A stretch of DNA of 64,000 nt from Protonemura montana (Eukaryota; Arthropoda; Insecta; Plecoptera; Nemouridae): the NCBI GenBank assembly GCA_947568835.1, contig OX387602.1:10777021-10841020 (forward strand). Reading direction: 5' to 3'. Within the stretch, counting starts at the first letter, position 1. Every line of letters begins with the position of its first letter. Positions 1 through 11,370 of the stretch are shown one piece after another. A program made the translations under genes and the position numbers. The notes under the pieces were generated by a model. That model was not told the origin of the DNA. It did not search any database and saw only the letters and a program-made list of their open reading frames with translations.

Positions 1-215
1 ATCGGATGCCTCCACAATACATGCTGTCTTAAGGATGATAAGTAAGGCTAATGAAGTATCTGTACTAACTTTCATCCCTCCAACTTCTCTCCAGAACAGA
101 ATTGGCCATGTGTATAATGGTCACCCACCCAACACCTGACCAGCGTAGTATTGCTTAACTTCGGTGATCTCATGAGAACCGGTGTTTCCAACACGCCAAA
201 CATTAAAATGCTAAA
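1..215 (-). repeat. 5S rRNA-derived SINE, copy 1 (3' part cut by window edge)
   Basis: Read on the minus strand from about 215 downwards, the first ~95 bases resemble the internal promoter half of 5S rRNA: a box-A-like GTTAAGCA, then a box-C-like stretch ending TTGGGTGGGTGACC. A non-5S body follows, shared with the copies near 5055, 6000, 19524 and 31928. The element runs off the window start, so its 3' tail is not visible. The 5S resemblance is from direct comparison with the conserved metazoan 5S sequence; assignment to the SINE3-like class is inferred. Confidence 0.75.
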
Positions 216-1233
216 AGTTAAAAAGTGCTATGGATAAAATTTAGCATCAGTAAAGATACATACACGAACAACTCGTCCTGAAAGTTTCAGCTCGTTATTA
301 GAAGACAAAGCATAGTTATGAGCTCGCATAGTGGCAACGTGTATTTTTCACGCGTGGACGAACGATGGATTTTTTTTTCTCGTGAACTTATGGAATGCCT
401 ACGGTTAAATTTTATAGCAGTCAATTTAATAATGTATCAGCAACGTTTCCCAAAATTTCATCTGGTTTTTGAAGATAGTGATTTTTGCCATAGTCGTTTC
501 AAAAGACATAGATGTTAAAAGTGTATCTAAGAATTTGTTAAGATTTGCCAAATTTTTTAGATTGTTGTCAACTGGGCTTTGAAAGTATTTGCTTCCGCTG
601 AAAACTGCTGGTATGTGAGTCGAATAAATGTATATACAATATACGATATATGCACATATATACAATACATGGAACTGATCGTACGGAAAAGAGTCTCACT
701 TTGGAAGGTAGTTCGCTTGAAATGAATCTTGAAATGCAAAATTAAAATTGAATCTTTTGTGCGGGTGGTAACTTGGGTAACAAATGCTGAAATGTTTAAA
801 AAGGTCGGCGATTTGAAGGCAAAAAAATTTTAGTGGAAAATCTCGGTTTCACGTGGAATGATATGATTGTCTTTTTTCTGTGAATTCCATCTTCCCGGCG
901 CCCGGGTGCTACACAACAGTACGTGAGTGTTGCACCTCACACAGGAAACGGTAAGTTTAAGAAATCAGGTTGCCGTTGGGAATATAATGCTATTGGGAAT
1001 ATAATTTCAACAGGTGTTTAATTCATGCTTCTCTTTAGTTCTCATGTTAAAACTAAGGTAGAAACACAGATCGGTAGTAATTTACATTTCGTTCTGGGAC
1101 ACAAAACACGTTTTGGTCACTTTGCAGTTTTAGAATGACAAATGTATTAAACAAACAAATCCCAGCTTGTTTACGATAACTTTCGAATGTAAACACGGCA
1201 GGGAAATATTATCGCGCAATGCTGCATTCGTGA
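216..1233. other. intergenic, no recognisable gene
   Basis: AT-rich DNA with only short random open frames. A good splice-donor-like sequence (GGAAACG then GTAAGTTT) sits near 950 after a GC-richer patch at 890-950, which could be a non-coding 5' exon, but no partner exon was found. Confidence 0.4.
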
Positions 1234-1241
1234 TGACGTCA
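1234..1241. promoter_or_regulatory. CRE-like palindrome upstream of THAP gene
   Basis: A full TGACGTCA palindrome lies 164 bp before the THAP start codon, a typical distance for a CREB/ATF site in a promoter. The match is exact; its activity is inferred. Confidence 0.35.
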
Positions 1242-1404
1242 GTGGCCCTAGAGCGGGTGGTCGCCTACGTATTTACATGGGTGGCATGCGGAAGTTTATG
1301 ATATATATTTGTCACTACATCTTGATCAGTTTCATTCTATCCATAATTGAAGAAGGGTGTAAAGAGTACTTCTAGTCTATCGTGTTACATCGATCGATTT
1401 TACA

Positions 1405-1877
1405 ATGCCTCAGTGCTCGTATTACGGTTGTTACAGTACCGATAAATCGGTACCTCGCCGAATATTTCACCGATACCCGAATAGAGATAAATCTCCGAAG
1501 CGATTTGCTGTATGGCTAGAGCGTTTAGGCACAACTTTGAACCTTATGCCGGGTCACGTATTTGCTCAAAACACTTTTTGCCAGGTGATTTTAATCAGTC
1601 GGACATAAAAAAAAGATTATTAGGTGAAACCGGCCGTAAGCAATTGATACATTCAAACCCGGGGACAGTGCCAACCCAGTGTCTAAAGGGTGAAGATGAA
1701 AGTGACAGTACGCAGGTGCCTGAGCAACCCTTACCAGCAGCTGCAAAATCTCGATATAAAAAAAAACTTCAAAAACAAATGGTGGATGAACTCTTGACCC
1801 CAAACCCACCCTCTCCTCAACCCCGACACTTCACGCACTTTTACATCTCCGAGACTATTCATGGATGTGCGATGTAG
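1405..1877 (+). pseudogene. THAP-type zinc-finger protein, frame broken inside the THAP domain
   Basis: THAP domains are C2CH zinc-coordinating DNA-binding domains found in host regulators and P-element-type transposases. From the ATG at 1405 the frame gives MPQCSYYGC (first two Cys), FHRYP and the invariant Trp (AVWLERLG). The rest of the domain, FEPYAGSRICSKHFLPGDF (third Cys, His, Phe) and a VPT-like end, lies in another frame from about 1533, as if one base were missing or two were extra near 1531-1535. After the domain come a Ser/Pro/Gln-rich stretch and a basic segment (KSRYKKKLQKQ), ending at TAG 1875-1877. About 157 residues if joined; no transposase catalytic domain follows. A gap this small cannot hold an intron, so this is a pseudogene, an allele or an assembly indel. 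Confidence 0.7.
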
Positions 1878-2061
1878 GTGTTCAGTGCGAATTAGGGCCA
1901 GAAGAAATATATCGTTTTAATTGCTGTCATTGTTTGTTGTTTGTCACTATCGTCATTGTTATAGAGAGCGATAGTTAGTAGATAGAAAAACTGTGTGTTT
2001 TTACACGTTGTAAATACACTGACTGCATTTTGTGTTTATTTAATGTGATGGAGGCAGAATC

Positions 2062-2067
2062 AATAAA
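2062..2067 (+). terminator. polyadenylation signal after THAP gene
   Basis: AATAAA about 185 bp after the THAP stop codon, on the same strand. It is the nearest consensus signal; use is inferred. Confidence 0.35.
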
Positions 2068-2069
2068 AT

Positions 2070-5050
2070 TCGATTTATGTGACATTTTAAAAGCATTTTC
2101 GTCGAGCGTGGTGCGATCGTAGAGCTAGAACGCATACGAAATTTAAAGCTCGGCAAGGAAATTTTTGTATTTTTGCAACAACTGTGCATATATTTTTACC
2201 CCCTGTAAAGACCCATTAACTAATTCAGTGTTATATTAAGTCTTAGTAGATCTTATTAAGTCGGGCTAAGTAACCTTACAGCCTGACTACTGCGAATGTT
2301 CAAAATCAATTTCTTTACGCTTTAAACCAATTAAAAAATAAAGACAAAATATAGTAATACAATACAATTAGCAATACAAACAGTGGTTTTATTTCCTTTT
2401 TTTAGATTTTATTATACATCAACAAAACAAACCCATAAAAACTTCAGGGCTCGGTTCAGGAGCCCTCCATCGCAGTCGGTGTCGAAGGGCGCGGTCGATT
2501 CTTCTACATGCATCGACGGAAAATCCACGGGGATTTCTGTCAAGGAAGATATGATATGTAACATGTGAATTTAACTTATATATAAACTGCCGTGGAACAA
2601 TGATGAAAGATATTGGAGCAGGAAATGAAATAAACTGGATAAAAATAAAAAGGTAAAATAGCATTTAATTAAAATAAAATTGTAAGCCATTAAGAATCTT
2701 GGTGATGGCGTTGCAGGAATAATTGTAATTTAAATTTAATTAAAATATAAGTTGTAACTTAAACCATACCCAAACTAAGCCACAAACAAAGTTGACAAAA
2801 TGAAAACAAGTCAATTTAACAATAATCACTGAAGCCATTTATTTCTATTTAGAAAATGTAATAAAAAAATAAATAAATACAAAAATAAATGTATTAGCAA
2901 AGTTAAAGTTACTAATAGGCTGTAATTACTAAGAGAATATCGGACACAGCTCAAAAACCATATAAATTGATAATAACATACAGAGGTACCTCACAAATGG
3001 AAAAGATACTAAACCGGCTGAAACGTACCATGCTACAGCACTGAGCTCTGATATCACGCACTATGTTGGCAATACTATGGGACAAGAGCATGCTTTAATG
3101 TCCAGGAGAACTTAATGATTACAAAATAAAATTTGAGTAAGGCTGAACAGTGGATTGAACTATTTCATTTTCAGCTTTCTCAAAAACCAGCCTTTTGGCA
3201 CTACATGGCAACGAACGACTAAGCAATAAGTGTGTTAACATGCCTGGGTCATTTTCTTCGGTTCTCAATAAACTTCAAGACTTGGTACAAACGATTCGCA
3301 TTGGAACTTTGTGAATTCATTAGTTAACTTAATCTAGTAAAATCTCACCTGAAATTTGGATATCCTCTCTATTACGATGCTGAACAAACCAGAGCTTCAC
3401 TCAATCATTTATCTAAAATTATTTTCATACAAAAAATAAGTACCTAACTCACACAAAACTGCTACAATTACAAAGGGTGTGGGGAGTGGATCCAGCAAGC
3501 TCAATAATATTTATTTTTCAATAATTTCTCTTCAAGTCTAAGCAGCTCAGTTTTACAAGCAGCACAAACAGATAAAATTCCTTTTCATCCAGGTATTACA
3601 ATCAAATGGCTTTAGGTTGGTACATTTTTATATTAAAAAACAATCTTTAGAATGACAGTAATAATTCAAATATTAATTGTTTATATTAATAATAATTCAA
3701 AAAATGCAATTCAAATGTTTAACAAAATCTGAATAACTGTCACGTGTTTGTGTTTGTTGTTCCATAATTGTTCCTCGGCTTCAAGCAGCGGCTCGTGGAG
3801 TAGACCTGGAAAAAGCAGAATAAAGTTACATTAGACTCGTTGCAAACTACATGACGACTCTTGCACAAATCCTTGCTCCAGAAAACTACATTTTCTCTGG
3901 AAAACGTGTAAAAACCAGCTTTTGAACGAATGAAATTTATTAGCTTTGCTTGCCAACTATGGACCAGTTGATTGGGTTACTGTTTTATCATCTGTTTTCT
4001 AGTGTTTACGTTTTGACTTATGTTTTGGTTGGAAGACAAAGGGATCTCATGAAGTCAACCATCCCTCCATGGGCGTCCGCAGGACTTTTTCCAGGGGGGT
4101 GCAATTGCTTCCAAGGATATCGACAAAAGGGCTTCAACCGGGGAGGGGGGGGGGGGGGGGGGAATTGCACAATTTAAATATGTTGAATGAAAACTAGTCT
4201 GGGCGAAACATTCGCCTACCGCCACTGTGGACGTCAGCTTTGTAATCATATGCACTCGGAGACCATGGTTTTGGTCTTGACCATAGTCATGTTTTGACTT
4301 TTGATGATGAAACAATGTAATTTTGCTACAAATACAAAAGAAATGGGTGACAGACCTCAGTGAATTAAGAACTTGGGGGTAAACTAGTGTAATTGAGCAC
4401 TTTAATCGCGCAATGATAACAACGTAGCGTCCAGAAGAGGACCCGTCGTTTTTTTATTTTGTTTATTTATGTCTATCAGAGTTTAATATTATGTTCATAT
4501 TGATTTTAAATTATTGTATCTAATATTTTTCCGTCATTAATACTTTTTGAAGTATATCTTATCTTTTCGCCCTGAATAAGGTAAGCACGCTTGCTACATG
4601 ATAGTATCGTATTACCACCCCATAGGGATGGGAGAGTTGGTGATAAAAATTGCCTACACGTATTAGCTTATTAGGTTACGTTATTATTAGGTCACGTATT
4701 GGGTGGTATTGGGTTTAAGCATTAAACCCATCAACTAAAAAAGATAAAAATAAACAAGAATTCAAAGTTTGGAAACGGTTTGTTGGTCAAACTTTGACAA
4801 AACAGTGAATCTAATTTCGTTCCTTTATGACATTTACTTGGGAGTGCAGATACAACTTTGGGCAACATTTTTTCCAGCGGGCAGTTTTAATATGTCCAAC
4901 TTAATTTATGAGACTCATCCCCATGGTTACACCTAACCAGATACTTCTGTTTTCACCTAAACCTGCTTATTTAACTGGCATTTAGCATTGCGAAAACAGT
5001 GAGAATAGAAATGGAGAAGTTCGGCTGAAATTTAGGTATTTTTCAGGAAG
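2070..5050. other. intergenic, AT-rich, with a poly-G tract
   Basis: No supported gene. The stretch holds an uninterrupted run of 18 G at 4145-4162, directly after a GGGGGGTGCAA motif that recurs near 7050 (see the repeat at 7030). A minus-strand acceptor-like site near 3808 precedes a short open frame ending about 40 bases later, but nothing upstream joins convincingly. The Pro-rich open frame over the G tract is only the antisense of that tract. Confidence 0.4.
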
Positions 5051-5054
5051 GGTT

Positions 5055-5283
5055 TCAGGAAGGTGCAACTCGAACGGCAGGATTCCTCCACAAATCCATG
5101 CAGTCGAGTGTTTAATAAGCAAGGCTAATGAAGTTGCTGTACTAACTTTCTTTCCTCCAACCTCTCTCCCGTACATAACTTATCATGTGTATGATGGTCA
5201 CCCATCCAATACCTGACCCAGCGCAGTGTTGCTTAACGTCGGTGATCTCACGAGAACCGTTGTTTCCAGCATGCCAAACCGTT
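5055..5283 (-). repeat. 5S rRNA-derived SINE, copy 2 (3'-truncated)
   Basis: On the minus strand the head starts near 5283. It contains GTTAAGCA and the best-preserved box-C-like sequence of the family (ATTGGATGGGTGACC, close to TTGGATGGGAGACC of 5S rRNA). The body matches the other copies down to CAACTCGAAC near 5065. The 3' half seen in copies 3 and 5 is absent. Confidence 0.8.
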
Positions 5284-5526
5284 CGGTGTGACGATTCGAG
5301 GAGGGCTCGTAAGCAATTGGACCCACTGTGTGACTTGATTTGGTCAAGAACACTCACATCTAACAAATGCTAACATAGTTAAAATGAATCTAATTAAACA
5401 TCCGCAATTAAAGTATGAGAATTTGCAGTTCTTTAGCATCTGCATGCCTGGAAAAAATTTGGTCTGTGATAGCAGCCGTGGACGCCATTGCTGTTATCAC
5501 CTCGATCCACTTCGAAAACCGGTCAG

Positions 5527-5597
5527 CCAATAGGAACCGAGCTTCAGTCGATCGAAAGTACGAGGCGGGGTCGATCGAGCACGTGTTGTGACGTCAC
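5527..5597. promoter_or_regulatory. promoter-like cluster (CCAAT, E-box, CRE) without an obvious gene
   Basis: Within 71 bp there are CCAAT (5527-5531), the E-box CACGTG (5580-5585) and a full CRE, GTGACGTCAC (5588-5597). The surrounding 5460-5660 is GC- and CpG-richer than the flanks. Short ATG frames start on both sides: plus at 5710 and minus at 5488-5408 (26 codons, MASTAAITDQIFSRHADAKE...). Neither has a clear splice donor. This could be a promoter for a non-coding or unrecognised transcript. Confidence 0.35.
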
Positions 5598-5997
5598 TTG
5601 CACAGCGATGCAGTAGGTTTCAGGTGATACTCTTCTGTCGGCTACTCGCCTGGTACGAAGAGACAAATTTTCGCCTCGTTTTAGACGATTATTTCAGTTG
5701 AAACTTGTCATGGTTGGATTAACCGTACGTATAGGCAGTCCCGTGGCACTCACGAGTACCACGCGTTGCTTCAAAGTTTTCACAGGAAAACTAAATTTCC
5801 TGACAACGTCATTCGTTCCCAGCTACTTGACATAATTTTATTAAATATAGCTTTGCATTTTAGGCATAGGCAACGCCTCAAAATAGGACCGATTGGGAGA
5901 TAAAAATATGTGTTATTCTGACTTTTGTTGCAAAACTTGTTGCAAACATTTACAAGATATGATATTTTTTGTGTTGTAGTGTGATCTTACAGATCTT

Positions 5998-6402
5998 ACA
6001 GATTTATTGATTGATTAGTGACGTTTAACGACGCACTGTTTTGACAACGGACAACGTGGCACTGGTCTAATAGTGCCGGTAAATGAGTGAGTGATGATGA
6101 GAATGATGATTTACCTTCCTAATTAAGAAGGGAAGAGGGGAAACCCGGTGCACGTGGCCTAATCCTATCGACGAGCACCGATGGGACCACTGGCTGACCG
6201 TCCCCTCCGCAATTGAACAATTGAACAATTGACAGCAATTGAAAAAAGTAAAGGACAGTACAACTCGAACCACAGGATTCCTCCACAAATCCATGCTGTC
6301 GAGAGGTTGATAAGCAAGGCGAGTTAAGTTGCTGAACTAACTTTCAACCCTCTAACCTCGCTCCCGAACAGAACTGGTCATGAGTATGATGGTCACCCAT
6401 AT
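5998..6402 (-). repeat. 5S rRNA-derived SINE, copy 3 (body and 3' tail, head truncated)
   Basis: Minus-strand order is the last part of the 5S-like head (GGGTGACC near 6402), the shared body, and a complete 3' end. The tail reads GTCGTTAAACGTCACTAA followed by ATCAATCAATAAATC at 5998-6020. A 3' end of GTTAAA plus short A/T-rich tandem units is typical of SINEs mobilised by LINE reverse transcriptase. Head truncation fits ordinary 5'-truncated insertion. A small CAATTGAA tandem sits inside at about 6212-6240. Confidence 0.75.
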
Positions 6403-7029
6403 TTCAGAAGTAAAATCCAAAAGCTGACTATCACGTGAAATGATTTAAAGCATAGATTTCAATTGCATATGGGGTTGGATTATTTCGCTCGCTACGCTCA
6501 TCAAACACATACCATTTCATTTGTTTTAATGTCGAAGTCGATACGGGAAAAATAACTTCAATAACCACAATTTAAAGGTCAAATTAAGTTGCAGGAGATA
6601 TTTTGCATAACATGCATGCTCCCTTATGATATCAGCGATCAGAGGCGCCGGAGCAGCGATCATATTTCAGAGATCAGCCAGATCAGTGAACTCCAGTCTG
6701 CTAGAGCCTCTCTTGCAGTCCTGGAACATCTCACACGGAGAGAGATATTGCTGCTTTTTTGACTTCCGAGTTAAATTTTAACCAGTGGACTTGTTTCGCG
6801 GCGACCAGCACTACAGCGAAATGAGTAATTCGGCTCTGGATGGGCGCGGAGTTTCGTGTCTGCAAGAAAGCCGTCAAAAACAAGGTGTGAGCTTACCGAT
6901 TCTTTTGAAATAAGGAACCTGGACCAATACTTTTTTCGCTGCCAGCAAAAATTAAAAATTGATTTCGGTGCGTGGAGCGCAACAAGCACCCTGTTACGAA
7001 ATGTCCTGCACAGAGGCGACGGCGAATGT

Positions 7030-7095
7030 TATTTCCAGGGGGTGCAAGCGCACCCCCTTGCACCCCCCCTCCGGACGCCAATGCATCCCTCCTTG
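7030..7095 (-). repeat. end fragment of a GC-rich dispersed repeat with internal hairpin
   Basis: The segment contains GGGGGTGCAAGCGCACCCCC, whose arms GGGGGTGC and GCACCCCC fold back. On the minus strand it reads GGCGTCCGGAGGGGGGTGCA. A related plus-strand stretch at 4073-4115 has GGGCGTCCGC and CCAGGGGGGTGCAA. Two related copies 3 kb apart in opposite orientation suggest a dispersed element; its class is unknown. Confidence 0.4.
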
Positions 7096-7339
7096 CTGCA
7101 AGGACACCTTCAGAGGTTAACCCTAGCCTAGTATGAAATATTATAGTATCTACCTCAAAGAGTAGGGGACTGAGAAAGGGGTTAGAATTTTGTTCAGAAC
7201 ATTGATTAATAATTAAAAAAACCTAATTCTGTTTCATCAATGATGATTAATAGTAATAAAAAATAGTGAACGTTACTTATCAAATATACATTTGTTTTCA
7301 AGCCTCTGGCAAGAGGTTGGGAATTGGGTTGCTTGCTTA

Positions 7340-7460
7340 ATTTCGAGATGTTTCAAATCAATTCGAATCAATGCCACGAAATCTAATCAATCATCGCCGA
7401 AGTCAATCATCGATCAATCTCAATCATCTCAATTCTCAATCAATGCTTAATCAAATCTAC
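7340..7460. repeat. degenerate AATC/ATCA low-complexity tract
   Basis: About 120 bp built from irregular units such as AATCAATC, CAATCATC and TCAATC. It looks like a decayed microsatellite or an old SINE tail. Confidence 0.5.
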
Positions 7461-8121
7461 CTACACACTTAACACTAATTCTGTAATGCATGTCCAGAAC
7501 ATATTATTTATGGAAGTATTAACAAGAAGTAAAATGATTTGTATACATTTAAAAGATTTTTACCAAAACAAGAAAGATTCAAGTCTTTCAACTTTCAAGT
7601 AGAAAGAAATTATATATCGAACTTTTTAATCGAATTTCGGTAGAGTTTGAACTGTTTTATTAGATGTATTGTATTTGAAAACGGCGGGATGGCAAGCGTA
7701 CCAACTGTCATTTTAAAGCGTATCTTTTAAGTTAAAATTACACGGACTCTGATGAACTGGTCAAGAACTATGGAAATTCATTAGGTCAAGCCCCCAGTAG
7801 TTGCAACAATCACTTCTTTTTCTTAATAATGCATAAATCTAAACCACTTTTTAACAAAATTTTAATTTTAACCAACATAGCTCGCCATTTCTAAATTCTG
7901 ACAGAGGGCGTTCTGCTAGTAATTATCATTAACAACGATCATCGATGTGTTGTTTTTCTATTTGACAACGTCAGTAAAAAGAACTTTGTCGCTCAAGGAT
8001 ACGTCTGTGATATTTGATTAGTATGTGCATGGGAAAATGATAGGTAGAAGCTACAATACTTAAATTTAATACGCAGCTAGGTGAATTTGGATTACCAGTA
8101 CTTTAAAAAAAAAGACCTGGT

Positions 8122-10176
8122 ATGGAATTTCAGGGCAAATACAATGTTAAAAGTCCAGGTAAGAGAAATTTGATTTTAATAAATGTATGTCTTTTAGCTT
8201 GTGTTCATAAGTTATATCTAGTATGACGAGCATTTCATAACATGCATGTAGCTGGTAGTTGCCATGTGGTTACGGAGATAGCTGTAAACTCGGGTTGTAA
8301 TCTTGGCTGTAAACCTGGCCGTATCGGTACTAAATACTCACATGCTTGGTCTTGGCAAAAACGTTTCAAGCACTACCTGTTAAGGAAGGTGACCGGAACC
8401 AAGAACGCATAGCAGTGCAAGCTTTTTCTTTGGTCCAAGTATACGAGACTTGGTCTTAGTGATATGCCTGATGGATAATGGAAATGGAACTTATTTGCAC
8501 AGAACTTCAACTACATAGCAATAGCATTGGCTATAAATAAAGTAATTGGTACCGAGCTGGCAAGACCAAGACGGAACATTTTAGACCTTCGATAGCCTCC
8601 AACTAACTACAAGGACTTCTTCCAATGACTATTTATGTACCAGACTTTTTTTTCAATTTCAGCCGTTAAGCGTTTGATGCGTGAAGCGTGCGAGCTTAAG
8701 GAATCTACTGAAGAATATTGGGCCCATCCGATTGAAGAAAATTTATTTGAATGGCATTTTACGGTACAAGGTCCAACTGCGACTGATTTTGAAGGAGGGG
8801 TTTACCATGGGCGTATTCTTTTGCCGACAGAATATCCAATGAAACCACCAAATATTATTCTTTTAACAGTAGGTACCAAATTTGTGATCTCGTTGATCTA
8901 TCATGTACCGATCCACTGACCTTACACTGTATGGGTTATTACTAGACTCTGAACTCTTGATGATGTAGTTAAATCATTAATAAATAAAAAATATATGTTC
9001 ACTAAAAGATAAATAGGAACAGTGCACAAAAACCGTTCTTATAATATGTAAATGAAATAAAGTTAATTGGCAGTAAACTATTGTAAAACAGGCAAACATC
9101 TTCCTGCTGTGCAGCATAGGAAGAATTTAGAAAATATAATTATTGTGCATACCTTGATGTGTTATAAATAGATATTTTTCTTTAATGCAAAAGAATTTAG
9201 AAATTTGAGTTGTGTTTTTCAAGTTAATATCAAACAGAAAGTGTTAATCTTGATCTTGGTGTTAATCTTGTTTAAGGAAAGTCTTAGTAAATAAGGATTC
9301 TATGGTCACTTACATGAAACCGTAGTTTTAATATCACTCTTGCCTTTTCAGCCCAATGGTCGTTTTGAGACCAATAAAAAGATTTGCTTGAGTATTTCGG
9401 GTCACCACCCTGAGACATGGCAGCCTTCTTGGTCTATTCGCACAGCTCTTATGGCATTGATTGCCTTTATGCCTACACCAGGAAACGGAACAATTGGCTC
9501 CCTCGATTACACAAAGGACGAACGACAAGCTTTAGCACGAAGGTACAGACACTTTGTTAAAATTGTCAACTTCAGAATTATTATCGTTAATCAAAAAATC
9601 CGTGGTATTTATTTGAAGCTTACATCTTCAACAGAAATAATTTTTCATTACCATATTTCTGCTTTAAAATTTCTAGGTCCCAATCATGGGAATGTCCAAC
9701 GTGTGGTAGAATTGTACTGCAACTTTCCAGTTGTGCTTCTAAACCTCTGACACAAGAAGAATCGGTGCTGATTAGCCAAATAGCTTTGAAGGTATTTATT
9801 TGATATTTGTTACCACTTCTTTTAGTTCTTCAAATGTTTCTAAGAAAAACCATTACAACTGAACCTGCATTTTTGTTATTTCCAGGCTGAAGAAGTACGT
9901 CCTGATGAAAAAGAGTCTGAACCACTGCCCGCCGAAACCACCATCGAAGATTCAAACTTATTAACCTTGGGATCAAATGAGGAAAGCTCAGATTTAAGGC
10001 ATAGAGTAACACAAGTTGATAATGCTGGCAGCAGCCATGCAATTCCTACCATTCAAATACAAGTTCCAGTTGCCCCGACAGCTGCTGAAGATAGTGGCGA
10101 CTACAAAAATGTAGCCATGTGGCTTCTTATTCTGGCAATTGGATTTCTAATCTACAGGAGACTGTTTCTTGTTTAA
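8122..10176 (+). CDS. UBE2J1: Ubiquitin-conjugating enzyme E2 J1-like (ER membrane anchored)
   Basis: UBE2J enzymes are ER tail-anchored E2s that pass ubiquitin to substrates of ER-associated degradation. Coding exons: 8122-8158, 8663-8868, 9352-9542, 9677-9791, 9886-10176; all joins keep frame and use GT-AG introns, giving 279 residues. The start MEFQGKYNVKSPAVKRLM matches the family N terminus. The UBC core contains ENLFEWHFTVQGP, GGVYHGRILLP and YPMKPPNIILLT. The catalytic Cys is residue 93 in KKICLSISGHHPETW, followed by GSLDYT. Exon 4 carries a CPTC pair (151-154) where human UBE2J1 also has Cys residues. A Ser/Glu-rich linker leads to a C-terminal membrane anchor (VAMWLLILAIGFLIY, about 259-273) and a basic tip. 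Slightly shorter than human (318). The next gene is convergent, about 1.2 kb away. Confidence 0.95.
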
Positions 10177-10967
10177 ATAATAACCTCTTGGTGCCATGTA
10201 ACTAAAGCAATTCATGTTTCTGGCCTGAAGACTGGACATATGCTTTTTGCAAGTAGGCAGAAGCAGTCAATCATTTGTTCAAATGAAACACAGAACTCAG
10301 CGATTATTTACTTTCGATTTCCATGAGGATGTCTCAGCGAAGATAAAATTGTAAAAATTTCATAAAACCAATGCTATACATGTACGAGAAATAATAACTT
10401 TAATTTCCTTATGGCTAGTAATTCTCAAGCTAATTGTGACCATGTAGGTAAATTATTATTATGAATTAGATTGTTTTATTATTTTCCTGTTAAATATTTC
10501 TCTTATGCGTAGAAAGCTTTAGAAAACTTAAACGTTTTTACATTTTATTTATTTGCAAAAGAGGCTTTGGCCAAAGAGTTTGTTTAGTTTTTTTCAATGC
10601 TGCACTATTCTAGCAAGGGCTGTTGTAAAGGTTACTAGATTTTATTGGCTCTCAGTAAGCTTTATGTAAACCCACTTGATAAATTACATCCACAATATCG
10701 CAGTAGATTTTTTGACTGGTTTCGGAATACCTAAAGCAGTTAACTGCTGTGGTAACAGAAACGATCCACTTTCAGCTTGTGGATTTGTCATGGGAGATTC
10801 GACAAGTTTTCAAATAAAATCAATACAAGTCTCTACTGAAACAATTTTTTTAACTTCTTCTAATGTTCATGTAGAGGTATATTGCAGTTCTGTTGAGGTA
10901 ATACCTCAAAAACTGCAAACTTTTCTTGTAAAGTTGCATTCACTTGTGCTCAAGGAGTCAGAATTGT

Positions 10968-10973
10968 AATAAA
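10968..10973 (+). terminator. possible polyadenylation signal of UBE2J1
   Basis: AATAAA 792 bp after the UBE2J1 stop; another lies at 10813-10818. Which is used cannot be told. The open frame at 10676-10969 lies in this presumed 3' UTR and resembles no protein. Confidence 0.3.
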
Positions 10974-11189
10974 TTGGTGGCAGACGCAGTGTAATGTAGT
11001 GCGATGTGCATCTTTAGCATGTAGGCCACGTTACCAATGAATGATGTGGAACCTAGTCATCTCATTCTCAACATTGATCTGGGCCAACCACAAAACAGTG
11101 CTAATAAGTGCATTTCTTGCACCTGCAAATTGTTATTAATTATCTTGTAAAATATAAACATCATAACTGAATTACAGTTATTTTTCTTA

Positions 11190-11195
11190 TTTATT
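11190..11195 (-). terminator. polyadenylation signal of the C22orf15-like gene
   Basis: TTTATT on the plus strand is AATAAA on the minus strand, 175 bp after that gene's stop codon at 11371. Confidence 0.4.
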
Positions 11196-11370
11196 TTTCA
11201 TATGATCTAGATCGTTCCTATAAATAGGATTAAATGTGAACATAGTTTACCAGCTTCTCACCGAATTTGATTTACCCCACGATGGTCTTGGGTAGCCTGT
11301 ATATTTTTTGTATGGTAGCGGTAAACCTTCTTCCAGCTAGCGATTTGCTTTGTACTACAGTTGTTTCAAT

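Noticed and set aside
1405-1877. P-element-type transposase
   Set aside because: A THAP domain is present, but no downstream catalytic domain or terminal inverted repeats were seen.
4055-4315. proline-run protein on the minus strand
   Set aside because: Produced entirely by the poly-G tract.
1-6402. 5S rRNA genes or pseudogenes
   Set aside because: Only the promoter half is 5S-like and each copy continues into the same unrelated body, so these are SINEs.
10676-10969. 97-codon plus-strand frame
   Set aside because: Lies in the probable UBE2J1 3' UTR, AT-rich composition, no family resemblance.
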